A DNA stretch of 64,000 nucleotides from Bacillus inaquosorum KCTC 13429. GTDB taxonomy: Bacteria; Bacillota; Bacilli; Bacillales; Bacillaceae. Where the stretch lies: the NCBI RefSeq assembly GCF_000332645.1, contig NZ_AMXN01000002.1, positions 434,001 through 498,000 of the forward strand, written 5' to 3'. Position 1 is the stretch's first letter; every line of letters starts with the position of its first letter. Of the stretch, positions 1 to 10,178 are shown piece by piece. The translations under genes were made by a program, and so were the position numbers. The notes below the pieces were generated by a model. The model had not been told where the DNA came from. It was given only the letters and a program-made list of their open reading frames with translations, and did no database searches.

Positions 1-259
1 AGCATAACCCGGCAAAACCAAACATATAAACGCCTAATAGACTTGTATAATTCATGTCATATAGAAGACCAAAAATAAAGCCGTAAATCATCGCGTGTTT
101 TTGGTTGATGAAAGCCGACATAAATATCAGTACAAGCATCAGAAAACGCGGGACGAGCACCTGATCATCTGTAACGAACGGAAAATGCACCAGATCTGTA
201 AAAATGCTTTCCGCAGAAAAAACAAGCATCATAACGAAAGGGAGAAGGAAACGCTTCAC
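1..259 (-). CDS. mreD: MreD, rod-shape-determining membrane protein (N-terminal part; cut by window edge)
   Basis: Only the first 86 codons are in the window; the rest lies before base 1. The reading frame begins with GTG at 259-257 after an AGGAGGA Shine-Dalgarno, and its product starts VKRFLLPFVMMLVFSAES. It is very hydrophobic, with membrane segments running through the visible part, as expected for the polytopic MreD that joins MreB and MreC in the elongation machinery. The GTG overlaps the mreC stop codon (GTGA), showing translational coupling in an mreBCD operon. Identification is by sequence recall and operon position. Confidence 0.93.
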   Translation of the reverse strand, partial: MKRFLLPFVMMLVFSAESIFTDLVHFPFVTDDQVLVPRFLMLVLIFMSAFINQKHAMIYGFIFGLLYDMNYTSLLGVYMFGFAGLC

Positions 260-1128
260 GATCCTTCCTCCTCTGTATCGACAGTCGGCACATCCCGATT
301 AACAACAATCACATTATTTAAATCGGTAAGGTCAGCCGCAGGTTTTACATAAGCAACTTTTGTTAATCCATAGGAATCTGACTCGATATCAGTCACTTCA
401 CCGATTGTCAGCCCCTCTGGGAAAACGCCGCCTGTGCCTGATGTTTCAATAAGATCGCCTTTTTTCACGTCTTGTTTATCCTTGCGCTCAATAATGGTCA
501 TCTTAAGACGTTTTTTGTCTTTGTCATATCCTTCGATCAGGCCGTAGCCTTTGCTGCCTTTTTTTCCGGATATTTTCGTCGCGACTCTGTTATTGCGATC
601 AGTATCGCTTAAAAGCTGAACCGTAGACGTAAAATTGTTAAGTCCGGAACTTTTGATCTTGCCGATTAATGCGCCTTTTTCGTTTGTAACAGCCATATCC
701 TTCGCTACATTTTGCTGAGACCCTTTATTAATCGTGACCTGTTTCGCCCAATTATCAGGGCTTCTGGCAATAACCGTCGCTAAAATTGGCTTGTAATCTT
801 TAATCGATTTGACATGGCCAAGCTCGTCACGCAAGGATTTGTTTTCTTCTTCAAGTTCTTGAAGCTTGGCTTCATATTGTGTCTGTCCGTCCAGTTTCTC
901 TCTCAGACGCTCGTTTTCTTTGTATGTGTTTTTTAAATCATCAATGTTCTCAAATATCCCTGCAAAAAATTCGGCAGGCGTATGAAAAATATTTTGAAAT
1001 ACTCCCGTCGTATCGCCGATCACTTTCTCAGGCCAGGTGGTATTGCGGCCGCCCTTCAGCGAAAATCCAATCATAGCCACCAATATGATAATACACAGAA
1101 GTAATAGCATTAACCGTTTATTCGGCAT
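256..1128 (-). CDS. mreC: MreC, rod-shape-determining protein
   Basis: 290 residues, the usual length for Bacillus MreC. A membrane anchor lies at about residues 6-24, followed by a charged coiled coil at about 62-107, where MreC dimerises, and then a beta-rich extracytoplasmic domain at about 115-275. MreC is a bitopic scaffold that links cytoplasmic MreB filaments to cell-wall synthases during sidewall elongation. The gene follows mreB by about 30 bases and its stop overlaps the mreD start, so the three are cotranscribed. The acidic tail (DTEEEGS) is normal for this group. Confidence 0.97.
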   Translation of the reverse strand: MPNKRLMLLLLCIIILVAMIGFSLKGGRNTTWPEKVIGDTTGVFQNIFHTPAEFFAGIFENIDDLKNTYKENERLREKLDGQTQYEAKLQELEEENKSLRDELGHVKSIKDYKPILATVIARSPDNWAKQVTINKGSQQNVAKDMAVTNEKGALIGKIKSSGLNNFTSTVQLLSDTDRNNRVATKISGKKGSKGYGLIEGYDKDKKRLKMTIIERKDKQDVKKGDLIETSGTGGVFPEGLTIGEVTDIESDSYGLTKVAYVKPAADLTDLNNVIVVNRDVPTVDTEEEGS

Positions 1129-1158
1129 CGTGTTACACCTCTTCTATTGAACTCCCGA

Positions 1159-2172
1159 TTATCTAGTTTTTCCTTTGAAAAGATGGATGTGCTCCAGTGC
1201 TTTCCCTGTTCCGATCGCTACACAATCAAGCGGGTCTTCGGCGATAAGGACCGGCATTTTTGTTTCTTCGCTGATGACTTTATCCAAATTGCGAAGAAGC
1301 GCTCCGCCGCCGGTTAACACAATACCTCTGTCCATAATATCAGCTGCTAGCTCAGGCGGTGTTTTTTCAAGTGTGCTCTTCACTGCTTCAACAATTGTAG
1401 ATACAGTGTCACGCAGAGCATTAGAAATTTCTTTTCCTGTAATTTCGATTGTTTTCGGCAGACCTGTCAGTAAATCGCGTCCGCGGATTTCCATATTATC
1501 GGATTCTTCAGGAGCTTCTGCAGATCCGATCTCCATTTTAATCGCTTCAGCCGTACGGTCACCAATCATCAGATTGTACGTTTTTCTGATGTAGTTGATA
1601 ATTGCATCATCCATCTCATCACCGGCTACACGGATCGATTGAGACGTTACAATGCCTCCGAGGGAAATAATTGCAACCTCTGTCGTACCGCCCCCGATAT
1701 CAACAACCATGCTTCCAGTCGGTTCCCAAACTGGCAGATTGGCTCCGATTGCTGCGGCAAACGGCTCCTCAATCGGATACGCATCACGCGCTCCCGCCTG
1801 TCTTGTCGCATCGATGACAGCGCGTTCCTCAACAGCTGTAATGCCTGATGGAACACAAACCATCACATATGGTTTTCTGGCAAACATGCCTTTATTTTTT
1901 ATAGCTTGATTGATGTAATATTTCATCATCGTAGCCGTTGTTTCATAATCAGCGATAACGCCGTCTTTCATCGGGCGAAGAGCTACCACGTTGCCAGGTG
2001 TCCGTCCGATCATATTTTTCGCATCATTTCCGACAGCAACAATCGACTTCGTATCCGTTTGCAAAGCGACAACTGAAGGCTCTCTGACAACAATTCCTTT
2101 TCCTTTTACAAAAACAAGCGTATTCGCAGTTCCAAGATCTATACCAAGGTCTCTTGTACCAATTCCAAACAT
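1159..2172 (-). CDS. mreB: MreB, bacterial actin homologue
   Basis: 337 residues. The actin/Hsp70 ATPase motifs are clear: phosphate-1 near the N-terminus ([13 protein letters not shown]), phosphate-2 ([12 protein letters not shown]) and the adenosine motif ([14 protein letters not shown]). MreB polymerises on the inner membrane face and directs rod-shaped wall growth. It is the first visible gene of mreBCD. radC lies upstream in the same orientation with a gap of about 90 bases (2173-2263), so readthrough from radC is possible. There are no odd features. Confidence 0.98.
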   Translation of the reverse strand: MFGIGTRDLGIDLGTANTLVFVKGKGIVVREPSVVALQTDTKSIVAVGNDAKNMIGRTPGNVVALRPMKDGVIADYETTATMMKYYINQAIKNKGMFARKPYVMVCVPSGITAVEERAVIDATRQAGARDAYPIEEPFAAAIGANLPVWEPTGSMVVDIGGGTTEVAIISLGGIVTSQSIRVAGDEMDDAIINYIRKTYNLMIGDRTAEAIKMEIGSAEAPEESDNMEIRGRDLLTGLPKTIEITGKEISNALRDTVSTIVEAVKSTLEKTPPELAADIMDRGIVLTGGGALLRNLDKVISEETKMPVLIAEDPLDCVAIGTGKALEHIHLFKGKTR

Positions 2173-2263
2173 ATGTATGTATCTTCCTTTCTTAAAGCAA
2201 AAATACCCTAAAGGGAAAAACTCATAAACTCTATTATAGCTTAATTCGACGAAAAAAAAAGTG

Positions 2264-2959
2264 TTACAAATATCCTTTTTCCTTTAAACTCACAAATTTT
2301 TTGTCCCCGATCACCAAATGGTCAAGAAGCTCGATGCCAATCAGGTTTCCGCATTCAAACAGCCGTCTTGTCACTTCAATATCTTCCCTGCTCGGCGTCG
2401 GATCTCCAGAAGGATGATTGTGAACACAGATAAAGGAAGCGGCAGATCGTTTAAACGCTTCTTTAAACACCTCCCGAGGGTGGACAATAGATGAATTCAG
2501 GCTTCCGATAAATACGGTGCGTTTATGGATGACTTGGTTTTTTGTATTTAAGTATAAACAGACAAAATGCTCCTGGGTTAAAAAGCGCATATCCTCCATG
2601 ACAAGATTTGCGCCGTCTTCCGGGGAGCGAATGACGAAATGTTCTTCGTTGGCTAATTTATGAATCCGGCTTCCAAGCTCAACTGCCGCCAGTATTTGGA
2701 CCGCTTTTACCATACCGATTCCCGGAATGCTTGACAGCTCTTCAACTGACGCTTCTTTCAGCAGACGCAGCCCGTCAAAAGAGCGCAGCAGCCGGTTTGA
2801 CAGGTCCATAACAGATTCGTGTTTAGTGCCTGTCCGCAATAATATAGCCAAAAGTTCATGATTCGCTAAGTTCTCGGCTCCGACTTTCAGAAGCCGTTCT
2901 CTTGGCTTTTCTTTCGTTGGGAAATCTCTGAGTTTTAATGGCAGATCGTGTATGATCAA
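2264..2959 (-). CDS. radC: RadC-family JAB/MPN domain protein
   Basis: 231 residues. The N-terminal half carries a helix-hairpin-helix-like motif ([14 protein letters not shown]). The C-terminal half carries the JAMM metalloprotease-like signature [16 protein letters not shown], with both histidines and the aspartate present. The family is widespread and was once linked to DNA repair, but its function is unsettled; the gene is also called ysxA in B. subtilis. It sits between maf and mreB in the usual Bacillus order. The family call is firm, the role is not. Confidence 0.93.
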   Translation of the reverse strand: MIIHDLPLKLRDFPTKEKPRERLLKVGAENLANHELLAILLRTGTKHESVMDLSNRLLRSFDGLRLLKEASVEELSSIPGIGMVKAVQILAAVELGSRIHKLANEEHFVIRSPEDGANLVMEDMRFLTQEHFVCLYLNTKNQVIHKRTVFIGSLNSSIVHPREVFKEAFKRSAASFICVHNHPSGDPTPSREDIEVTRRLFECGNLIGIELLDHLVIGDKKFVSLKEKGYL

Positions 2960-2995
2960 GCACTCCTTTTCTTTCCCTTCCCGTTTATAGAACTG

Positions 2996-3565
2996 TCATC
3001 CCTTCATATCAAAATGGCGAAGAGCTCTCATCGTTTTTGATATAGGAAGGCCCATGACTGAATAATAATCTCCGTCTATTTTCTTTACAAAAAGCGCGCC
3101 TCTTCCTTGGATGCCGTATGCACCTGCTTTATCCATCGGCTCTTTTGTTTCAATATAAGTCCAAATCTCTTCTTCACTGAGGGGCCAAAACGTAACTTCT
3201 GTCTTATCATAAAAAGTTTCGCTGTGATTTTCGGCTTGTATGCTGACCGCAGTTATCACTGAATGACTTCGGCCTGAAAGCCTCCGCAGCATAGAAGCGG
3301 CTTCTTCTTGATCTTGCGGTTTGCCGAGACATTCGCCGTCCAGGCATACCATTGTATCAGCGCCGATAACGATTGCATGCGGATGGAGATCAGCTACAGC
3401 CTTAGCTTTTTGTTTTGCCAACCATTGGACGTTTTCTTCAGGTGAAAAGTTTCGATTTAATTTTTCCTCTACTTCACTGACAATAATGGAGTAGGGCAGC
3501 TGGAGAAGATCGAGGAGTTCTTTCCTGCGCGGAGATTGTGATGCAAGTATTAGCGGCTTTGTCAT
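2996..3565 (-). CDS. maf: Maf nucleotide pyrophosphatase
   Basis: 189 residues from the chosen ATG at 3565. A second in-frame ATG nine bases upstream abuts the AAAGGA ribosome-binding site and is too close to be used. The Maf signature [10 protein letters not shown] is at the N-terminus, and [13 protein letters not shown] contains the conserved acidic residue of the active site. Maf proteins hydrolyse non-canonical nucleoside triphosphates, a house-cleaning activity, and B. subtilis Maf has been linked to septum inhibition in competent cells. It lies downstream of spoIIB and upstream of radC. Confidence 0.95.
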   Translation of the reverse strand: MTKPLILASQSPRRKELLDLLQLPYSIIVSEVEEKLNRNFSPEENVQWLAKQKAKAVADLHPHAIVIGADTMVCLDGECLGKPQDQEEAASMLRRLSGRSHSVITAVSIQAENHSETFYDKTEVTFWPLSEEEIWTYIETKEPMDKAGAYGIQGRGALFVKKIDGDYYSVMGLPISKTMRALRHFDMKG

Positions 3566-3671
3566 GTTTGTCATCCTTTCAGGGTTTGCTTAAGAAAAAA
3601 AGATACTCGTTTATCCTACCAAATCACGAGGCTTGTCACAATTTCAGAAAAATAACTTTTTCATGACAAAA

Positions 3672-3708
3672 TAAAAAAAGCCTGTCACTAAAGGACGAAG
3701 GCTCAGGC
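3672..3708 (-). terminator. Probable terminator after spoIIB
   Basis: On the minus strand GCCTG pairs with CAGGC across a loop of about 19 bases and is followed by a run of seven T. The stem is short, so the call rests mainly on the T-run and its place just after the spoIIB stop codon. Confidence 0.5.
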
Positions 3709-3716
3709 ATTTTCTC

Positions 3717-4715
3717 TTATTTAATGACGGCTAACAGCTCCTGCTGAGCCTTCCACCCGGCTTCAGCACTTGGGTCCTCTAATTCTTTTAATGCCTGCAA
3801 AATCGCTTTTTTCTCTCCTCCTTCAGACGCTTCTGTTTTGCCAAGCGACTTTTCTATTTTCTCTACACTCGCTTTTGTAATGTCTTCACCAAGAATCGCC
3901 TTTGCTGCAAGCTCCGCTGTTTCCTTGAACGAATCTGTCATATCTGACTCTATTGATAAGGAAAGCTCCTTGCCTCCCCAAGCTTCAAAATCGCTGTCGA
4001 TCAAAAGCTGTCCTAACTGCTGTGACACTTCCTTATCACCGGCTAAGCCTGCGATGACGTACGTATACCCGTCATCCTTTGACAGTGACACGGCGGAGTA
4101 GCCTTTTGCGGTCAGTTGTTCAGTTAACGTTTCGGCACCCTTTTCATTTGAGAATTTTCCGGCTTGTACAGCGTACGTTTTATATGTACCTTCAGTTTGT
4201 GCCGCTTGTTTTTCTGTACCTGAGCTTTGTTTTTCAGCAGAAGTATCTCCGGCTTTTGCTGTTTGGCTTCCTAGAGAATCATCTAAAGAGGCCGGTGCCG
4301 ACGCTTCTTTATTGCCCGAGATGTTTAACGCGAATAACCCTAATCCAGTGCCTATGACGGCCGCAAAGGCAATCGTCGCCGCCACTTTTTTTACCGGCTT
4401 GGCCGCCCCGGACTTTCCTTTTGAATACAGCTTTGTTTTTTTCTTTTGATAGGACGGAACAACTTTTGGATCCTCTTTAAACACCTTGTCCTCCTCGGAA
4501 TCCCAGTTAAATTCATCTTCATCAGGATGTTCATGGGATGCCGCAACCTCTTGCTCTGCCTTTCTCTTTTCCTCCCAATTTGAAAATGTCATGCTTTTTT
4601 CCGTCTCAGTCTCAGGCGTCTCCTGTTCGTAAACCGTCTCTTCTTTTCCATTAATCGTCACCTTGAGGGCTTTTTCTGCGGCTTTACTGTTTTTTTTATT
4701 CTTTCTTTTTTTCAA
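3717..4715 (-). CDS. spoIIB: SpoIIB, septal wall remodelling protein of engulfment
   Basis: 332 residues. The N-terminal 110 residues are cytoplasmic, basic at first and then acidic. One membrane segment lies at about 111-131. The outer part contains a SPOR-like region at about 183-260 (YKTYAVQAGKFSNEKGAETL), a fold that binds denuded septal peptidoglycan. In B. subtilis SpoIIB acts early in engulfment, helping the SpoIID/M/P machinery localise to the septum. The gene stands alone between comC and maf, with a probable terminator behind it. Confidence 0.94.
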   Translation of the reverse strand: MKKRKNKKNSKAAEKALKVTINGKEETVYEQETPETETEKSMTFSNWEEKRKAEQEVAASHEHPDEDEFNWDSEEDKVFKEDPKVVPSYQKKKTKLYSKGKSGAAKPVKKVAATIAFAAVIGTGLGLFALNISGNKEASAPASLDDSLGSQTAKAGDTSAEKQSSGTEKQAAQTEGTYKTYAVQAGKFSNEKGAETLTEQLTAKGYSAVSLSKDDGYTYVIAGLAGDKEVSQQLGQLLIDSDFEAWGGKELSLSIESDMTDSFKETAELAAKAILGEDITKASVEKIEKSLGKTEASEGGEKKAILQALKELEDPSAEAGWKAQQELLAVIK

Positions 4716-4848
4716 TTCCGCTTCCTCCCTTCATTTGCTTGACCGTTCTTGTCGGCTTTTCATGCTACACACTTTAGCACAGGCGAAAAAAAAAAGAACA
4801 AGACTTTTGTCGTCTTGTCCAAAAAACGTTCGTCAAATTTTTCAGCAG

Positions 4849-5595
4849 TCAGCCCAATGCCATTTTGATATAAAAAGAAATGATAGAGTCACCGTATAAA
4901 TAAGCTAAAATGCTCCCTGCAGCAATTGCGGGGGCAAAGGGAAGCGGCTGTCTTTTGGCGAGTCTTCCAGTCAGGACAGCTGCCGCTCCATACAATGCAC
5001 CTATCAAAACAGAAAAGAAAAAGGCAGCTGCCATCATTTTCACACCAAGTACAAAGCCAATCACCGCAAATAATTTAATATCTCCTCCCCCTATTCCCCC
5101 ATGGGTGATTGCGGCAATTAAGGCCAGGAATAGAAATCCGGCGGCCGCACCTAACAGGCCGGCATACCAGGAATCAAGCGGAGAAATCAATCTTGCAGCG
5201 GCCAGAACGGGAACAAAGAAAATTAATATCCGATTTGGTATCAGCATAAAATGAATATCTGTCACTGCAACGATGATGAGAAGAGAGATAAACACGAGAG
5301 CGGGAAACAGTTCCGGAGACGGGCCAAAGCGTATTCCTGCTGCCGCAAATAAACACGCTGTCACAAGCTCTGCCACAGGATACATAAAAGAAATTCTGTG
5401 CCCGCAGCTTTTACATTTGCCTATTTGGAAAAGGAATGACAGGATGGGGATTAATTCTGCCGGGGTTAATGTCCGCCGGCAAAACGAGCATGCCGAACGG
5501 GGCGTGATAATGGATATATGTAAGGGGATACGGCACCCGGCCGTATAATAAAATGAACCAAGGATAAGCCCGAGGATAAAGAGAATGGGAAGCAT
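4849..5595 (-). CDS. comC: ComC, prepilin peptidase/N-methyltransferase for competence pseudopilins
   Basis: 248 residues from ATG 5595, which has an AAAGGTG ribosome-binding site 7 bases upstream; the frame is open for 31 more codons but without family similarity. It is a polytopic type IV leader peptidase. Two zinc-type pairs (C36/C39 and C61/C64) sit in the cytoplasmic loop. The catalytic aspartates are D113 (TDIHFMLIP) and D172 in the GGGD motif. ComC processes ComGC-type pseudopilins needed for DNA uptake. A pair of ComK-like boxes lies upstream within the folC terminator. Confidence 0.96.
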   Translation of the reverse strand: MLPILFILGLILGSFYYTAGCRIPLHISIITPRSACSFCRRTLTPAELIPILSFLFQIGKCKSCGHRISFMYPVAELVTACLFAAAGIRFGPSPELFPALVFISLLIIVAVTDIHFMLIPNRILIFFVPVLAAARLISPLDSWYAGLLGAAAGFLFLALIAAITHGGIGGGDIKLFAVIGFVLGVKMMAAAFFFSVLIGALYGAAAVLTGRLAKRQPLPFAPAIAAGSILAYLYGDSIISFYIKMALG

Positions 5596-5669
5596 AGACA
5601 ACACACCTTTACTCACTGTAGATTCTGGTATGGATTGTAGCAGAGTGAGCGGCCTGAACTCTAATCGGG

Positions 5670-5714
5670 AATATTCAATTTTACACATAAAAAACCCCGG
5701 CAGAATCTCATTTT
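5670..5714 (-). promoter_or_regulatory. Candidate ComK box pair upstream of comC
   Basis: Read on the minus strand there are two near matches to the ComK half-site AAAA-N5-TTTT: 5714-5702 (AAAA-N5-TTCT) and 5682-5670 (AAAA-N5-TATT), separated by 19 bases. Paired AT boxes of this kind control late competence genes. Each copy has one mismatch, so this is a tentative call supported by the known dependence of comC on ComK. Confidence 0.4.
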
Positions 5715-5727
5715 CGATACTGCCGGG
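5689..5727 (-). terminator. Terminator after folC
   Basis: CCCGGCAG (5720-5727 read on the minus strand) pairs with CTGCCGGG (5696-5703 on the minus strand) around a 16-base loop, followed by TTTTTT. It is a strong intrinsic terminator ten bases past the folC stop. Part of it overlaps the proposed ComK boxes of comC. Confidence 0.9.
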
Positions 5728-5736
5728 TGGATGCCT

Positions 5737-7029
5737 TTATTGCAACCTTTTGCGGATTTCAGAAATAAAATAAAGCGATCCGGTAATGAGCACAATTTCA
5801 TTTGAGCCCTTTTTGCTTTCTATGAATTCAATCACATTGTCCGGGTCCTCATTCCAGCTTTTATTGCTGATTTCACTTGCATCATAGAGATCTTTTGCAA
5901 GAGAAGCACGCGGGAAATCAAAAGAAGCAAAATGGATCGCATGCGCTATGGTTTCCAATCTCTTAATCATATTGTGATACGGTTTGTCCTTTAACGCGCT
6001 AAATACCACAGAAATGCGGGAGTCAGGGAAACGCTGCTTCATCGTTTCCACCAGCTTTTCAACGCCTTCTTCGTTATGCGCACCGTCTAAGTATACGGGC
6101 GGATGTTCTTGAACAAGCTCTAACCGTCCCGGCCAAGCAGCCTTTACCAGCCCGCTTCTTAGCGCTTCATCACTGATATGGGCAATATCCTCCCTATTGA
6201 GCCACTCCGCAGCCAAAATGGACAAAGCCGCATTTTGTCTTTGATGGGTGCCGATCAGAGATGTTCGAACATCTTCATAACACTTCTCGCCCGTTTTGAA
6301 TGAAAACTGTTCTCCGGCAGGCAGAGCCTCTTCATTGAAAATAACACATGTATCATGTAATGACTGGAACGGCGCAGCATGTCGTTCAGCTTCATGACGA
6401 ATGACCTGTAGGGCTTCCGGCTGAATAACAGCTGTAACGATAGGAATACCTTCTTTAATAATTCCGGCCTTTTCCCCAGCAATTTCTTCAATGGTGTTTC
6501 CCAAAATGTTCATATGGTCGTGTCCAATGCTTGTGATCACAGTTAAAAGCGGTTCAACCACATTGGTAGAGTCGAATCTACCGCCCAAACCTGTTTCAAA
6601 AATAACAAAGTCGACCTTATGAAACTCAGCAAAATATAAAAATGCACAAGCCGTCATAATTTCAAATTCTGTCGGCTGGCCGTAGTCCGTTTGATCTAAT
6701 GCTTCAACGTGCGGTTTAATCTGATTGACGAGTGTTGTCCATTCCTCATCTGAAATCGGTGTCCCGTTTACGCTGATCCGTTCATTAAACGTAATGATAT
6801 AAGGTGACGTAAACGTTCCAACCGAATATCCGGCTTCTTGCAGCATAGAACGGATAAAAGCGACAGTTGATCCTTTGCCGTTTGTTCCTGCTACGTGGAA
6901 CGTGCGGATTTTTTTTTCAGGATGGCCTAACCGCGCCATCAGCTGCTTCATTCGGCCGAGTCCGGGCTTCACTCCGAATTTCAGCCGCCCGTGAATCCAG
7001 CTGCGCGCTTCTTCATATGCAGTAAACAA
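5737..7029 (-). CDS. folC: FolC, folylpolyglutamate synthase / dihydrofolate synthase
   Basis: 430 residues. The start is TTG at 7029 after a GAGGGGA ribosome-binding site. The Mur-ligase-type P-loop GTNGKGS lies at residues 48-54, with the folate-ligase segments FNERISVNG and GLGGRFDSTN following. The enzyme adds glutamate to folates and may also make dihydrofolate from dihydropteroate. It lies 59 bases downstream of valS, and the gap holds a hairpin without a T-run, so valS-folC readthrough is likely. Confidence 0.96.
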   Translation of the reverse strand: MFTAYEEARSWIHGRLKFGVKPGLGRMKQLMARLGHPEKKIRTFHVAGTNGKGSTVAFIRSMLQEAGYSVGTFTSPYIITFNERISVNGTPISDEEWTTLVNQIKPHVEALDQTDYGQPTEFEIMTACAFLYFAEFHKVDFVIFETGLGGRFDSTNVVEPLLTVITSIGHDHMNILGNTIEEIAGEKAGIIKEGIPIVTAVIQPEALQVIRHEAERHAAPFQSLHDTCVIFNEEALPAGEQFSFKTGEKCYEDVRTSLIGTHQRQNAALSILAAEWLNREDIAHISDEALRSGLVKAAWPGRLELVQEHPPVYLDGAHNEEGVEKLVETMKQRFPDSRISVVFSALKDKPYHNMIKRLETIAHAIHFASFDFPRASLAKDLYDASEISNKSWNEDPDNVIEFIESKKGSNEIVLITGSLYFISEIRKRLQ

Positions 7030-7055
7030 TGATAATCCCCTCTTTTATAAGACAA

Positions 7056-7077
7056 GGCGGTTTCTATAGAAACCGCC
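7056..7077. repeat. 22-bp perfect palindrome between valS and folC
   Basis: An 11-base arm (GGCGGTTTCTA) and its exact reverse complement are directly joined. On the minus strand it falls 11 bases after the valS stop codon and 26 bases before the folC start. No T-run follows, so it is not a classic terminator. A role as an RNA stability or processing element is inference. Confidence 0.7.
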
Positions 7078-7088
7078 CCGGCTTTTCA

Positions 7089-9731
7089 TTAGCCCTTCAG
7101 CTCAGCCATTCGTTTTTGAACAGCGTCACGCTTTGCCACATAATCTTTTTCTTTTTCACGTTCTTCATCAATTACGTGCGCAGGCGCTTTTTTCATAAAT
7201 CCTTCATTACCAAGTTTCTTTTGGACACGCTCGACTTCTTTCGTCAGCTTATCGAATTCTTTTTGCAGACGGGCAATTTCTTCATCAATATTAATTAAGC
7301 CTTCTAGCGGAAGAATAACCTCTGCTCCTGAGACAACAGCCGTCATCGCTTTATCAACAGCTTCGATATCAGTGCCGATTTTAAGTACGCTCGGATTCGT
7401 AAAGCGTTCAACGTATGAACGGTTCGCCTCGAGGCGGGCTGCTATTTCGTCTGTGCTTGTTTTAATATACAGTTCAACCTGCTTGCTCATTGGCGTATTG
7501 ACTTCACTGCGGATATTACGTACAGAACGGATCAGCTCAACAAGAAGCTTCATGTCAGCTGCCGCTTCAGTATCAGTATGTTCCGGCACTACAACAGGCC
7601 ATTGACTTACTGTAATCGATTCCCCTTGGTGAGGAAGGTGCTGCCAAATTTCTTCCGTTAAGAATGGCATAAACGGATGGAGGAGGCGCATCGTTTGATC
7701 CAGTACGTAAGCAAGGATAGAACGGGTTGTTTTCTTAGCCGCTTCGTCCTCTCCGTAAAGCGGAAGCTTCGCCATTTCAATATACCAATCACAGAAATCG
7801 TCCCAAATAAAGTTATATAAATGGCGCCCGACTTCACCAAATTCATATCGATCAGCAAGCTGGGTCACATGCTCGATCGTTTCATTTAATCGCGTTAAAA
7901 TCCACTTGTCAGCTACTGATTTTTCGCCTGACAGATCAAGCTCATCGTACGTCATGCCATCCATGTTCATTAATGCAAAACGGGAGGCATTCCAAATTTT
8001 ATTGGCAAAATTCCAAGTCGATTCCACTTTTTCATAGCTGAAGCGCAGATCCTGGCCAGGAGAGCTTCCAGTCGCAAGGAAATAACGTAAAGAATCGGCT
8101 CCGTACTTGTCAATGACATCCATCGGATCGACACCGTTGCCAAGAGATTTACTCATTTTCCGGCCTTGCTCGTCACGGATTAAGCCATGAATTAAAACAT
8201 CTTTGAACGGGCGCTCTTCTGTAAATTCAATCGCTTGGAAAATCATGCGAGACACCCAGAAGAAAATGATGTCGTACCCTGTAACGAGAACATCTGTCGG
8301 ATAGTAGCGTTTAAAGTCTTCAGCCGTTACATCAGGCCAGCCCATAGTGGAGAAAGGCCAGAGCGCAGAACTGAACCATGTATCCAGTACATCTGTATCC
8401 TGTTCCCAATTTTCGCTGTCCTCAGGCGCTTCAAGCCCAACATATAACTCGCCTGTTTCTTTATGATACCAAGCAGGAATGCGGTGGCCCCACCACAGCT
8501 GACGGGAAATACACCAGTCGCGGATGTTTTCCATCCAGTGTAAATACGTTTTTTCGAAACGGTCAGGCACAAAGTTAACTTTTTCTTCTTTCTTTTGCAG
8601 CTCAATCGCTGCATCAGCAAGCGGCTGCATGCGCACAAACCATTGTGTTGAAAGATAAGGCTCCACAACAGCCCCGCTTCGTTCACTATGGCCGACAGAG
8701 TGCATATGATCTTCGATTTTGAAGAGAACTCCCGCCTCCTGTAAATCTTTCACGAGCTTTTTGCGGCATTCAAAACGATCCATACCTTGATATTGCAGGG
8801 CATTTTCATTCATCGTTCCGTCTTCATTCATGACAAGAATTCGTTCTAAATTGTGGCGGTTTCCAAGCTCGAAGTCGTTCGGATCATGAGCAGGCGTAAT
8901 TTTCACTGCACCTGAACCAAATTCCATATCTACGTAGTCATCACCGACAATCGGAATTTCACGATTTGTAATCGGCAGGATTACCGTTTTTCCGATAAGG
9001 TGCTTATAGCGCTCATCTTCAGGGTGAACGGCAACAGCTGTATCACCGAGCATCGTTTCAGGACGTGTCGTCGCAATTTCAATCGAGCCTGAACCGTCTG
9101 TGAGCGGATAGCTCATATGATAGAACGCGCCCTGAACATCTTTGTAAATAACCTCAATGTCGGATAGAGCTGTTTTTGTTGCAGGGTCCCAGTTAATAAT
9201 ATATTCGCCTCTGTAGATCAGGCCTTTTTCATAAAGCTTAACGAAAACTTCGCGAACTGCTTTGCTTAAGCCTTCATCCAGCGTAAAGCGTTCACGGGAA
9301 TAATCAAGGCCAAGCCCTAATTTGGCCCACTGGCTGCGAATAAAGTCAGCGTACTCTTCCTTCCACTTCCATGTTTCTTCGAGGAATTTCTCGCGCCCCA
9401 AATCGTAGCGGGATTTGCCTTCTTCACGAAGTTTCGCTTCCACTTTAGCCTGTGTCGCGATGCCGGCGTGGTCCATACCCGGAAGCCACAGCACATCATA
9501 GCCCTGCATGCGTTTCATTCTTGTTACAATGTCTTGCAGTGTTGTGTCCCACGCGTGGCCAAGGTGAAGTCTTCCTGTTACGTTTGGCGGCGGAATGACA
9601 ACAGCATATGGCTCTTTTGTCTGGTCACTGCCCGCTTCAAAAAATTTGCCTTTTAGCCAAAAATCATATCGGTCTTTTTCAACCGCTGCCGGATCGTATT
9701 TCGTCGGCATTGTTTGTTCATTTGTTTCCAT
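7089..9731 (-). CDS. valS: ValS, valyl-tRNA synthetase
   Basis: 880 residues, a class I aminoacyl-tRNA synthetase. The HIGH-type motif appears as HLGH in [15 protein letters not shown] near residue 50, and the KMSKS motif as KMSKSLGNG in the middle of the protein. An editing domain lies between them, and the C-terminal 65 residues form the coiled-coil tRNA arm ([20 protein letters not shown]). It charges tRNA-Val. Expression is controlled by the T-box leader upstream, which senses uncharged tRNA-Val. Confidence 0.98.
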   Translation of the reverse strand: METNEQTMPTKYDPAAVEKDRYDFWLKGKFFEAGSDQTKEPYAVVIPPPNVTGRLHLGHAWDTTLQDIVTRMKRMQGYDVLWLPGMDHAGIATQAKVEAKLREEGKSRYDLGREKFLEETWKWKEEYADFIRSQWAKLGLGLDYSRERFTLDEGLSKAVREVFVKLYEKGLIYRGEYIINWDPATKTALSDIEVIYKDVQGAFYHMSYPLTDGSGSIEIATTRPETMLGDTAVAVHPEDERYKHLIGKTVILPITNREIPIVGDDYVDMEFGSGAVKITPAHDPNDFELGNRHNLERILVMNEDGTMNENALQYQGMDRFECRKKLVKDLQEAGVLFKIEDHMHSVGHSERSGAVVEPYLSTQWFVRMQPLADAAIELQKKEEKVNFVPDRFEKTYLHWMENIRDWCISRQLWWGHRIPAWYHKETGELYVGLEAPEDSENWEQDTDVLDTWFSSALWPFSTMGWPDVTAEDFKRYYPTDVLVTGYDIIFFWVSRMIFQAIEFTEERPFKDVLIHGLIRDEQGRKMSKSLGNGVDPMDVIDKYGADSLRYFLATGSSPGQDLRFSYEKVESTWNFANKIWNASRFALMNMDGMTYDELDLSGEKSVADKWILTRLNETIEHVTQLADRYEFGEVGRHLYNFIWDDFCDWYIEMAKLPLYGEDEAAKKTTRSILAYVLDQTMRLLHPFMPFLTEEIWQHLPHQGESITVSQWPVVVPEHTDTEAAADMKLLVELIRSVRNIRSEVNTPMSKQVELYIKTSTDEIAARLEANRSYVERFTNPSVLKIGTDIEAVDKAMTAVVSGAEVILPLEGLINIDEEIARLQKEFDKLTKEVERVQKKLGNEGFMKKAPAHVIDEEREKEKDYVAKRDAVQKRMAELKG

Positions 9732-10044
9732 GATAACCCTCCAGCATGTTTAAAAATGGCTGAGAACGAAAAAAGAGCTTTTCATCCCTATAAAAGGACG
9801 AAAAGCTCTTTCGCGGTACCACCTTTTTTCATGAACTCTATCAGTTCATGCACTTATAACGGATAACGGGTGTTTCCCGAATTTCTCTACTCTTCTTTCA
9901 AGAAATTATGCTCCCGGGCGACCTTCCAATCAGACAACATAAGAAGCCTTTCAGCAAACGGCTTCTCTCTCTGCATGCGCCTTTTTTGTACTCTTCCCGT
10001 TCTAAGCAGGTGTATTTATCAGCTCATTATATACATTATTTATG
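9732..10044 (-). promoter_or_regulatory. T-box leader of valS
   Basis: The minus strand carries the conserved T-box core GGTGGTACCGCG (9812-9824), the part that pairs with the tRNA acceptor end. Directly after it is an intrinsic terminator: AAAGAGCTTTT pairs with AAAAGCTCTTT (9772-9811), followed by a T-run. Upstream lie stem I elements extending to about 10040. Uncharged tRNA stabilises the antiterminator and allows valS transcription. Valine specificity is inferred from the downstream gene; I did not fix the specifier codon. Confidence 0.92.
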
Positions 10045-10050
10045 TTCTTT

Positions 10051-10080
10051 ATTATAGTAAAAGTGTTTTTGATTCGTCAA
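10051..10080 (-). promoter_or_regulatory. Sigma-A promoter of valS
   Basis: TTGACG (10080-10075) and TATAAT (10056-10051) are separated by 18 bases on the minus strand. This places the transcript start near 10044, just before the T-box leader. Confidence 0.75.
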
Positions 10081-10178
10081 TCATCTTTTCCAAAAACACC
10101 GCTTTCTATACAAATGGGCAGGCACCTATTGCCCAAGTTTACATATGATGCTTATAAATGCGTAGAGGAGGATGCACC

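Noticed and set aside
4910-5254. Plus-strand ORF opposite comC
   Set aside because: Shadow of comC with low-complexity product and no ribosome-binding site.
9870-10148. ORF on the plus strand
   Set aside because: It covers the valS T-box leader and promoter.
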